This document shows, piece by piece, positions 31,494 through 37,705 of a DNA stretch of 41,225 nucleotides. The notes beneath the pieces are model-generated. The model was not told the DNA's origin. It did no database searches and saw only the letters and a program-made list of their open reading frames with translations. Origin of the DNA: JACDAN01 sp035711385 (GTDB taxonomy: Bacteria; Actinomycetota; Thermoleophilia; Gaiellales; Gaiellaceae); contig DASTCG010000084.1 of the NCBI GenBank assembly GCA_035711385.1, forward strand, positions 1 to 41,225. Direction: 5' to 3'. A program made the position numbers and the translations under genes. Position 1 is the first letter of the stretch, and each line of letters opens with the position of its first letter.

Positions 31494-33128
31494 CTACCTC
31501 CGTTCTCCGATCCGCCGCCGCAGGTCGCGAAGCGGCCGAGCGCTCGTCACGTACGGAACCTTGTCGAAGTTGTGCGGCGGCGGCGGCGAGGTCGTGTACC
31601 ACTCGAGCGTGTCCGCGAGCCAGGGATCGTTCGGCGCACGGGGCACTCTCCCACGCCGTGACCAGAACACGTTGATGACGAAGATCAGGATCCCGAGCCC
31701 CATGATGTACGAGCCGATCGTCGAGATCAGGTTGTACTCGGGCAGCAGGTCCCGGTCGGGATAGGTGTAGATGCGCCGGGGCATCCCGAGCAGGCCCATC
31801 AGGTGCTGCGGGAAGAAGGTGAGGTTGAACCCGACGAAGGTCAGCCAGAAATGCCACTTGCCGAGCGTCTCGTTCAGCATCCGGCCGAACATCTTCGGCC
31901 ACCAGTAGTAGAGACCCGCGAAGATCCCGAAAATCGAGCCGCCGAAGAGCACGTAGTGGAGATGGGCGACCACGAAGTACGTGTCCTGTACCTGCCAATC
32001 GAACGGGAAGACGGCGAGGAAGATCCCCGAGAGCCCGCCGATCGTGAAGACGGCGACGAAGCCGAGGGCCCACAGCATGGCCGTGTCGAAGAAGAGGTTC
32101 CCGCGCCAGGTCGTCGCGATCCAGTTGAAGATCTTGACGCCGGTCGGGACGGCGATGATCAGCGACGCGATCATGAACCAGGTCTGGAGGCCGATCGGGA
32201 GGCCGACGGTGAACATGTGGTGGCCCCAGACGAGCAGTGAGTAGAAGCCGATCGCGACCGTCGAGAAGGCGATCGCCTTGTACCCGAAGATGGGCTTCCG
32301 CGAGAAGACGGGGATCACCTCGGACACGATCCCCATGGCCGGGAGGATCATGACGTAGACCTCGGGGTGGCCGAAGAACCAGAAGACGTGTTGGTAGAGG
32401 ATCGCGTCGCCGCCCTCGGACGGGATGAAGAAGTGGGTGAGCCCGGCCCGGTCGAGGAGCAGCATGGTCAGGCCGACCGAGAGAGCCGGGAGGACGACCA
32501 CGAGCAGGGCCGCATAGATCTCGATCGACCAGACGAAGAGCGGCAGGCGCATCCAGGTCATGCCGGGTGCCCGCATGTTGTGGATCGTGGCGAGGAAGTT
32601 GATAGCGCCTGCCAGTGACGAGAGCGTGAGGATGTGCAGGCCGACGATCCAGAGGTCCTGGCCGTTGCCCGAGACATAGTCCGAGAGCGGCGGGTAGGCG
32701 GTCCAGCCCGTGCGCGCCGCGCCGTCGAGCGCGAAGAAGCTGAGGATGAGCACCATGCCCCCGAACAGGAAGAGCCAGTACGAGAGCGCGTTCAGGCGCG
32801 GGAACGCCATGTCCCCGGCGCCGATCATCAGCGGGACGAGGAAGTTCGCGAACCCCGCGAGGATCGGGACGACGACGAGGAAGATCATCGTCGTCCCGTG
32901 CATCGTGAAGAGCTGGTTGTAGTCGTCCCGGACGACGACGTCCATGTCCGGTGTGGCGAGCTGCGTCCGGATCAGCAGCGCCATCACCCCACCGACCAGG
33001 AAGAAGAAGAGGCTCGTGAAGATGTAGAGGATCCCGATCCGCTTGTGGTCGACGGTCGCCACCCAGCTGGCGAAGCGGCCGGCCGTCCACGGGACCGGGT
33101 AGCGCGGGGTCTCGGTCCTGACCGCCAC
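31494..33128 (-). CDS. ctaD: Cytochrome c oxidase subunit I (type A1)
   Basis: A 544-residue, 12-helix heme-copper oxidase catalytic subunit. Ligands are visible: low-spin heme His77 (MHGTTM) and His391, heme a3 His389 (VAHLHYVLFGG), CuB His254, His303 and His304, with the cross-linked Tyr258 in GHPEVY. Glu256 in that same motif is the D-channel glutamate that defines type A1 oxidases. It reduces O2 to water and pumps protons. The GTG start (33128) is 2 nt after the ctaC stop and gives the normal N-terminus ending in WVATVDHKRIG; the upstream part of the open frame is ctaC sequence. No ctaE (subunit III) follows in this operon. Confidence 0.97.
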   Translation of the reverse strand: MAVRTETPRYPVPWTAGRFASWVATVDHKRIGILYIFTSLFFFLVGGVMALLIRTQLATPDMDVVVRDDYNQLFTMHGTTMIFLVVVPILAGFANFLVPLMIGAGDMAFPRLNALSYWLFLFGGMVLILSFFALDGAARTGWTAYPPLSDYVSGNGQDLWIVGLHILTLSSLAGAINFLATIHNMRAPGMTWMRLPLFVWSIEIYAALLVVVLPALSVGLTMLLLDRAGLTHFFIPSEGGDAILYQHVFWFFGHPEVYVMILPAMGIVSEVIPVFSRKPIFGYKAIAFSTVAIGFYSLLVWGHHMFTVGLPIGLQTWFMIASLIIAVPTGVKIFNWIATTWRGNLFFDTAMLWALGFVAVFTIGGLSGIFLAVFPFDWQVQDTYFVVAHLHYVLFGGSIFGIFAGLYYWWPKMFGRMLNETLGKWHFWLTFVGFNLTFFPQHLMGLLGMPRRIYTYPDRDLLPEYNLISTIGSYIMGLGILIFVINVFWSRRGRVPRAPNDPWLADTLEWYTTSPPPPHNFDKVPYVTSARPLRDLRRRIGERR

Positions 33129-33130
33129 TC

Positions 33131-34072
33131 CTACTGCCCGCCCTGCGCCGGGAAGAGCTGCTTGAGGTAGTCCGTCAGCGCCTTCATCTGCCGATCGTCC
33201 CACTCCTCGCCCACCGCCGGCATCCGCCGGCGGCCGTTGCGGACGATCTGGGCGACGGTCTGAGCGTCTCCGGTGCTCGTGGCCGTCAGCTGCGGCCCGA
33301 TCAGCCCCTCGCCGCGCGGGCCGTGGCACTTGGAGCAGGCTCCGACCCAGAGCTCCCTGCCGAGGGTCGAGGTCCCGGCGCGCTGCTGCACCGCTTGCTC
33401 GGCGAGCCACCGGTCGAACTCAGCGGCCGGCAGCACCTGGATCGACGCCAGCATCTTCGCGTGCTGGACGCCGCAGAACTCGGCGCACTGCCCCTTGAAG
33501 ACGCCCAGCCGCTTTGCGCGAAAGGCCGTACGGGTCGTGTTCCCGGGAATGGCGTCGAACTTGCCGCCGAGCCCCGGAACCCAGTAGCTGTGGTTCACAT
33601 CGGTGATGGGCGCCGTGATGTCGAGCGCGACGAGGCGGCCCTGCGGCGCGACGAGCCGGTCGATCGCGATCACCCCGTTCGGGTAGCGGTACTGCCAGTA
33701 GAACTGCCGACCCTCGACCAGCACGTGCAGATCGCCTGCTTTCGCCTCGTCCTCGAGCGTGATCCCGGGCAGCTTGTAGAACGTGAATGCCGAGACGGTG
33801 AGGAGGATGAAGACGGGGACGAGCGTCCAGGCGATCTCGAGTCGCGTCGAGCCGTGGACCTGCGGGCCCTCGACGGTGCGGTCGTGTGTGCGGCTCCGGT
33901 AGCGGTAGATGAAGAGCGCGAGCGGGATCGCGACCGAGAGGAAGACGACGACCGCCCAGAACAGGATGTACCAGTAGAGATCCTCGATCCGGCTGGCGTT
34001 CGGCGAATCGGGCTTGACGGGCGTCAGGCCGGTAGCGGCGAGCAGGGCTGCGGCGACCACGGGCTGCGCCAT
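33131..34072 (-). CDS. ctaC: Cytochrome c oxidase subunit II with fused cytochrome c (caa3 type)
   Basis: A 313-residue protein: a short hydrophobic N-terminus, two TM helices (about 31-55, 80-98), a CuA cupredoxin domain with ligands His161, Cys196, Cys200, His204 and Met207 in the GQCAEFCGVQHAKM stretch, and a C-terminal cytochrome c domain with heme-binding CSKCH (246-250) and axial Met284. This is the caa3 arrangement, in which electrons pass from the fused heme c to CuA to CtaD. The ATG at 34072 is used; an in-frame TTG at 34120 would add a basic n-region and cannot be excluded. It is the first gene of the operon and only 3 bp separate it from the divergent gene start, so the promoter must lie inside that neighbour. 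Confidence 0.95.
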   Translation of the reverse strand: MAQPVVAAALLAATGLTPVKPDSPNASRIEDLYWYILFWAVVVFLSVAIPLALFIYRYRSRTHDRTVEGPQVHGSTRLEIAWTLVPVFILLTVSAFTFYKLPGITLEDEAKAGDLHVLVEGRQFYWQYRYPNGVIAIDRLVAPQGRLVALDITAPITDVNHSYWVPGLGGKFDAIPGNTTRTAFRAKRLGVFKGQCAEFCGVQHAKMLASIQVLPAAEFDRWLAEQAVQQRAGTSTLGRELWVGACSKCHGPRGEGLIGPQLTATSTGDAQTVAQIVRNGRRRMPAVGEEWDDRQMKALTDYLKQLFPAQGGQ

Positions 34073-34075
34073 TCT

Positions 34076-34402
34076 ATGGGCGTGTCGGAGAGCGGGTCCA
34101 CATCGAGCGGGATGTCGCAAGCGGGCTCACGGGTGGAGCTCCCGGACGACGTTCCCGAGTCGTTCGAGGTCTTCGTGAACGGTGTTTCGCAGGAGGCGGG
34201 CCGCGACTACCACGTCCAGGGCCGCACGCTCGTCTTCGTTCGCCCGCTCGCCCAGGAGGGGCGTCTGGGGCCGCTCCGATGGGCCAGCATGTTCCTCGGT
34301 GTCGCGGGCACGTACCGCAAGCACGACACCGTCGACATCGTCTACGAGCGGGGCGGCCGCCGCGTCGTCGCGACGGGGCTCCGGCCGCTCGAATCCAAGT
34401 AA
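34076..34402 (+). CDS. Small conserved protein of unknown function
   Basis: A 108-residue soluble protein. After a Ser/Gly-rich leader the conserved part starts at VELPDDVPESFEVFVNGV, then RDYHVQGRTLVFVRPL, LGPLRWASMFLGVAGTYRKHDTVDIVYE and a final GRRVVATGL. It looks like a compact beta-rich domain. Similar proteins beside ctaC in other actinobacteria are known to me only as hypotheticals. The start is uncertain: ATG 34076, GTG 34082 (6 nt after CATTCT) or ATG 34112. It is divergent from ctaC and converges on the kelch gene across a strong hairpin that covers its own stop codon. Function unknown. Confidence 0.7.
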   Translation: MGVSESGSTSSGMSQAGSRVELPDDVPESFEVFVNGVSQEAGRDYHVQGRTLVFVRPLAQEGRLGPLRWASMFLGVAGTYRKHDTVDIVYERGGRRVVATGLRPLESK

Positions 34403-34417
34403 CACAGTGTTACTTGG
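34395..34417. terminator. Bidirectional terminator hairpin between convergent genes
   Basis: CCAAGTAACA (34395-34404) and TGTTACTTGG (34408-34417) form a perfect 10-bp stem with a 3-nt loop. It overlaps the stop codon of the upstream small gene and precedes the kelch stop on the other strand by 15 bp. It is an AT-rich island in GC-rich DNA. Confidence 0.7.
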
Positions 34418-34432
34418 CTCGTTCGCCGGGCG

Positions 34433-35362
34433 CTACGGCCGGAGGCGGAGGACTTCGTTCGCGGCGCTGACGGTCAGCCCCGGCCGCGGGCCGCCGGCGA
34501 GTGCGTACGCACGGCCGCGCCAGCCGACGAGGCCGAGGCCGTGGCGCGGCGTCCGCAGGCGCGGGAGCTCGCTCCAGCGCCTGGTCTCGGGCGAGAAGGC
34601 GTAGACCGTCGCGATCGTGCCGCCCGGCTCTTCGCCGCCGACCGACAGGAGTCGACCTGCGACAGCGGTCGCCGCCGTGCCGCCTCGCTTTCCCGGCACG
34701 TGCGGCACGGCGCGCCAGCGCCCGCTCCGCGGATCGAACGACTCGACGACGTCGAGGTTCGAGTCGAGCCCGGCGGTGCGGCCGCCCACGGCGTAGACCC
34801 GGCCGTCCAACGCGGCTGCGCCGAGGTGCTCGCGAGGCCTCGGCCCTCGGATTGAGGACCAGCGGCCGGTGTCGAGGTCGAGCGCGAACGCGTCGCGCGC
34901 CAGCCGGCCCGGGGCCTCCACGCCGCCGACCACGTAGAGCTTCCGGCCGACGATCGCCGCGCCTCCCGCCGCACGCGGCGCCGGCATCGCCGGCAGGGCG
35001 GTCCACCTCCCCTGCCGGAACGAGAACACGGTGTCGCGCGCCACGTTTCCAGGCCCGTAGCCGCCGGCGACGTAGAGCCGGCCGCCGGCTCCTGCCGCCA
35101 TCGCGTGGTCGACGGTGACCGGAAGGTCGGGAAGCCGTCGCCAGCGGTTTTGCGCAGGTGCGTACGCGTCGACGCGCCCGGTGTTCCGTCCGTTCGCGAG
35201 GTAGCCGCCGACGACCGCGATCTCGCGTCCGAGCGGGGCCGCGACGACCTCTGTCCGCGGAACGGGAACCGCACGCGCGGGCCGCCAGGCCGGCTGTGCC
35301 GCAGATCCCGTACCACCCGTCGCCAACACGGCGGCGAGGGCTGCGATCGTGGCCGGCCTCAC
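34433..35362 (-). CDS. Secreted kelch-repeat beta-propeller protein
   Basis: A 309-residue protein with an N-terminal signal peptide (MRPATIAALAAVLATGGTGSAA; cleavage near AQP) and six kelch repeats. Each has a VGG (or AGG) doublet followed about 25 residues later by a W: VVGGYLANG...W, VAGGYGPG...W, VVGGVEAPG...W, AVGGRTAG...W, SVGGEEPG...W and the last ALAGGPRPG without a final W. This is a six-bladed propeller. Kelch folds bind proteins or sugars or act as oxidases; no catalytic residues are obvious. Start GTG 35362 is chosen because the signal peptide begins there and TACAGT lies 8 nt upstream. The frame continues open further upstream but runs over a structured intergenic region and would bury the signal peptide. 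Confidence 0.85.
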   Translation of the reverse strand: MRPATIAALAAVLATGGTGSAAQPAWRPARAVPVPRTEVVAAPLGREIAVVGGYLANGRNTGRVDAYAPAQNRWRRLPDLPVTVDHAMAAGAGGRLYVAGGYGPGNVARDTVFSFRQGRWTALPAMPAPRAAGGAAIVGRKLYVVGGVEAPGRLARDAFALDLDTGRWSSIRGPRPREHLGAAALDGRVYAVGGRTAGLDSNLDVVESFDPRSGRWRAVPHVPGKRGGTAATAVAGRLLSVGGEEPGGTIATVYAFSPETRRWSELPRLRTPRHGLGLVGWRGRAYALAGGPRPGLTVSAANEVLRLRP

Positions 35363-35370
35363 GGCCCCGC

Positions 35371-35376
35371 ACTGTA
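35371..35376 (-). promoter_or_regulatory. Predicted -10 (TACAGT) for the kelch gene
   Basis: The minus-strand TACAGT ends 8 nt before the GTG at 35362; a leaderless transcript is predicted. Confidence 0.5.
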
Positions 35377-35397
35377 GTTGGAGCCGCACCTCCAACT
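35376..35397. promoter_or_regulatory. Operator-like hairpin immediately upstream of the kelch -10
   Basis: AGTTGGAG (35376-35383) and CTCCAACT (35390-35397) form a perfect 8-bp inverted repeat with a 6-bp spacer. It abuts the -10 hexamer and spans the spacer and -35 zone, a usual place for a repressor or activator site. Confidence 0.5.
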
Positions 35398-35401
35398 GCG
35401 A

Positions 35402-35477
35402 GACCGGGCCGGGTCGTCCGGGCCACGGGCGGCCACGCCGCACCTGGCCTCGCGGACCCGGACGACCGCTCCCGGTC
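35402..35477. repeat. Large inverted repeat between the DUF4389 and kelch genes
   Basis: The arms GACCGGG + GGTCGTCCGGG (35402-35422) match CCCGGACGACC + CCCGGTC (35457-35477), separated by symmetric 3-bp mismatched bulges and a 34-nt loop. It fills most of the 162-bp intergenic space. It could end DUF4389 transcription, form an RNA structure, or be a small repeat element. Confidence 0.6.
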
Positions 35478-35524
35478 ACACGATCGATGCCGCCCGACGG
35501 CGAACCTTGCGGTGTCGTGGACGG

Positions 35525-36877
35525 CTAGCGATCCAGGCGGAACGGCGGGTACTCGTCGCGCATCAGCGTGGTGTAGACGACCACGCGCGCGACCCAGCGG
35601 TCCATGCCGAGGATGAGCCCGTAGAGGCTCTCGGGATAGCGGTTGCGGAAGAGCAGGACGACGCCGGCGAAGAAGGTGAGGACGAGGATCAGCCCCGGCG
35701 CGTTCCAGTGCCACCACCACCACCAGCCGCCGCCGAGGAAGAACGCCGTCACGATGTAGTGGGGGATCGCCAACAGCCACCACTTCACGAGCACGAGCCC
35801 CCGCGAGAGCCGCTCCGGGTAGGGCACGTCGAGGCGGGCGGGATAGTCGGCGTCGCCGAGCGTGAACGGCGGGTAGCGGTCGGTGGCGAGGCCGCCGTAG
35901 CCGTACCAGACCACCCGCCAGGTCCAGCGCAGGATTCCGACGTTGAAGTCGAAGAGGCTGCGCGGGTAGCGCTCGGTGAAGAGGATCCCGAAGAAGGCGA
36001 TCACGGTCACGACGAAGTAGGCGGCCCACAGGAACGCGAGCACGATGAAGTGGGGGATCAGGAGCAGCCACTTCACGAGCCAGAGCCAGCGGCTGGGGCC
36101 GGTGTCCAGCGTGCCGACGATCTGCAGCGGGTAGACGGCGCTCGGGGGAACCGCCTCCTCGGTCGTCACCGGCGCGACCACGCCTTCGGCCGCCGCGGCC
36201 GCCGGCACCCCTGCCGGCACCGCCCGGTCCCGCACGGCCAGCCAGATGAGGAGTGCCGACAGCGCGCCGATCGCAAGCCCGAAGCCGAGCGCGCCCAACG
36301 CGCCCCAGATGATCAGGTTGGTCTTCGCCCCGACGCTGATCTCGGCCACGACGCCGCGCGAGCCGTCCGGGTTCATCGCGACGGCCTCCCAGCGCCCTTC
36401 GTCGACCTTCCACTCGATCCGGTCGAGGCCGCTCGCGGCCCAGAAGGTCTGTTCCGAGGGCGGGTCGGGTCGCGCGCTCCCCGTCTCGTTTCGGTACTCG
36501 ACGCGGAACGGGTCGACCTCGAGGTCGGTGACGACGTCGTAGTCCGCACCGGCGAGGTACCGCTCGACGTCGTCGGCCGGGCCGATGCCGAGGAAGAGCC
36601 GCTTGCCGGGCTCGACGTTCTCGCCGTCGATCCGGATCGTTCCCAGCCTGCCCTCCTCGAAGAGCCAGTCCGGCCCTTCCGTGCCGAGGTCGAGGTCGTC
36701 CGAGCGGATGGCGTAGCCGTCGGTCCGGAACGGCTCGTGGCGGGTGGCGTAGAAGCCGTCGTCGTTCCGATAGGTGAGGTGTGCCCAGCCCAGGAAGGCG
36801 CCACCGGCGACCGACGCGAGTGCGATCAGCGCGAGCACGCATCCGAGGACGAGGAGCGCGATGCGGCCTCCGCTCAT
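35525..36877 (-). CDS. Membrane protein with two DUF4389 domains
   Basis: A 450-residue membrane protein. An N-terminal TM (about 6-30) is followed by an extracytoplasmic beta-rich domain (about 35-185) and a second TM (about 188-215). Two copies of the DUF4389 module follow, each with a Y-P helix pair: WLWLVKWLLLIPHFIVLAF...ERYPRSLFDF and VLVKWWLLAIPHYIVTAFF...RNRYPESLYG. A Trp run (GGGWWWWWHWN) lies in the second module. The function of DUF4389 is not known; the fold of paired helix-loop-amphipathic segments suggests membrane shaping or transport support. Start ATG 36877 lies 7 nt after TAGGTT. The gene is flanked by structured intergenic DNA downstream. Confidence 0.8.
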   Translation of the reverse strand: MSGGRIALLVLGCVLALIALASVAGGAFLGWAHLTYRNDDGFYATRHEPFRTDGYAIRSDDLDLGTEGPDWLFEEGRLGTIRIDGENVEPGKRLFLGIGPADDVERYLAGADYDVVTDLEVDPFRVEYRNETGSARPDPPSEQTFWAASGLDRIEWKVDEGRWEAVAMNPDGSRGVVAEISVGAKTNLIIWGALGALGFGLAIGALSALLIWLAVRDRAVPAGVPAAAAAEGVVAPVTTEEAVPPSAVYPLQIVGTLDTGPSRWLWLVKWLLLIPHFIVLAFLWAAYFVVTVIAFFGILFTERYPRSLFDFNVGILRWTWRVVWYGYGGLATDRYPPFTLGDADYPARLDVPYPERLSRGLVLVKWWLLAIPHYIVTAFFLGGGWWWWWHWNAPGLILVLTFFAGVVLLFRNRYPESLYGLILGMDRWVARVVVYTTLMRDEYPPFRLDR

Positions 36878-36884
36878 GGCCGCG

Positions 36885-36890
36885 AACCTA
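36885..36890 (-). promoter_or_regulatory. Predicted -10 (TAGGTT) for the DUF4389 gene
   Basis: TAGGTT on the minus strand ends 7 nt before the ATG at 36877, the same hexamer and spacing as before the aldo/keto reductase. A leaderless start is predicted. Confidence 0.5.
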
Positions 36891-36972
36891 CTCTCATGGC
36901 GGCGTCCGCGCTAGCAGGTGCGTCGGTTCCTTCCGGACCGCGTCCTGAAGACTCCGGCTCGGACTCCGTCCG

Positions 36973-37575
36973 CTAGCGCAGCGCTTCGACGCCGTCGAGC
37001 AGCGCCCAGTTCCCGCTGAGCGCGCGCTCGGCGGCCGCCACGACTCGGTCGGCATCCTCGGCTCGCGCGTGTTGCTCCAGCAGCTTCCGGGCCTCGGCGG
37101 CGTGCTCGTGGTCGCGGTCGGCGTGGAGGGTGAAGTAGGCGGTTCCCGCGCCCTCGCGCTCGAAGCCGTAGTGCGTGACGAGTCCGTCGAGCTTCGTCTG
37201 CGAGACGGCTGGCTGGCCGGCCTCGATCGCGTAGAGGATGCCGAGCGCCTCGACGGGGTCGTCCGCCGACGTCCAGGCGTTCGCGCAGCGGGCGGTGCCG
37301 TCGAGCCGGGCCGGCCCGGGCTCCGCGCCGACCGCGCGGGCGAAGTCGTCCCACAGCTCGACGTGTGCGCGCTCCTCGTCCACGTGACCGGAGCCGGCGA
37401 GCGGTGAGGCCTGCCCGGCGGCGTCGGCGAGGGCGACCACGGCGTGCCGGTACTCGCCCGCGTAGGCGGTGAGCTCGTCGCGGCTGAGCTCGCCGCACTC
37501 CCAGCGCCGGTAAAAGGGATGCTCGAGGACGTTCCAGCGCCGACGGGCGGCGTCCAGGCGTTCGATCAGCTCCAT
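36973..37575 (-). CDS. TenA/PqqC-like iron-containing redox or heme-oxygenase-fold protein
   Basis: A 200-residue all-helical protein. It has EHPFYRRWECGELSRDELTAYAGEYRH near the N-terminus, the metal-type HVDEERAHVELWDDF helix (His/Glu ligands), an ALGILYAIEAGQPAVSQTKL stretch and a C-terminal FTLHADRDHEHAAEARKLL helix with further His. This matches the heme-oxygenase-fold group (TenA, PqqC, CADD, iron-containing redox enzymes). Which reaction it does cannot be told: thiaminase-like, di-iron oxidase or folate-like CADD roles are all possible. The ATG at 37575 has GGAAGGAT before it and a TAGCAT hexamer about 30 nt upstream. It is divergent from the MMPL gene. Confidence 0.75.
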   Translation of the reverse strand: MELIERLDAARRRWNVLEHPFYRRWECGELSRDELTAYAGEYRHAVVALADAAGQASPLAGSGHVDEERAHVELWDDFARAVGAEPGPARLDGTARCANAWTSADDPVEALGILYAIEAGQPAVSQTKLDGLVTHYGFEREGAGTAYFTLHADRDHEHAAEARKLLEQHARAEDADRVVAAAERALSGNWALLDGVEALR

Positions 37576-37603
37576 GTGGATCCTTCCGTTCGGGGGTCGT
37601 TCG

Positions 37604-37609
37604 ATGCTA
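37604..37609 (-). promoter_or_regulatory. Predicted -10 (TAGCAT) for the TenA-like gene
   Basis: On the minus strand TAGCAT would place the start site near 37597, giving a ~22-nt leader with GGAAGGAT just before the ATG. Confidence 0.4.
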
Positions 37610-37632
37610 TCGCCCCCTAGTGGTTGCTCGCC

Positions 37633-37656
37633 GAAAGTGGGACACTGAGCACTTGC
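37633..37656. promoter_or_regulatory. Operator- or IS-end-like inverted repeat upstream of MMPL
   Basis: GAAAGTG (37633-37639) and CACTTGC (37650-37656) pair at 6 of 7 positions around a 10-bp spacer in the TenA/MMPL divergent region. It may be a TetR-type operator for the transporter, or the scar of an insertion-sequence end. Confidence 0.3.
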
Positions 37657-37691
37657 AAAGGGGCCTGTGCGAGCGGGCCGCCGACGCGCCG

Positions 37692-37699
37692 AGGAGGGG
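37692..37699 (+). promoter_or_regulatory. Strong Shine-Dalgarno AGGAGGGG for the MMPL gene
   Basis: It lies 6 nt before the ATG at 37706 and decides this start over an in-frame GTG/ATG further upstream at 37667. Confidence 0.7.
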
Positions 37700-37705
37700 A
37701 GTCGC

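Noticed and set aside
33129..33410. N-terminal extension of CtaD by 94 residues
   Set aside because: The sequence is the shadow of ctaC in another frame, rich in R/A/G. The GTG at 33128 gives the normal subunit I N-terminus.
36891..36972. A small gene or RNA in the 82-bp gap before the TenA-like gene end
   Set aside because: There is only imperfect short symmetry around GGACTCCG and no reading frame with a start signal. I see nothing supportable.
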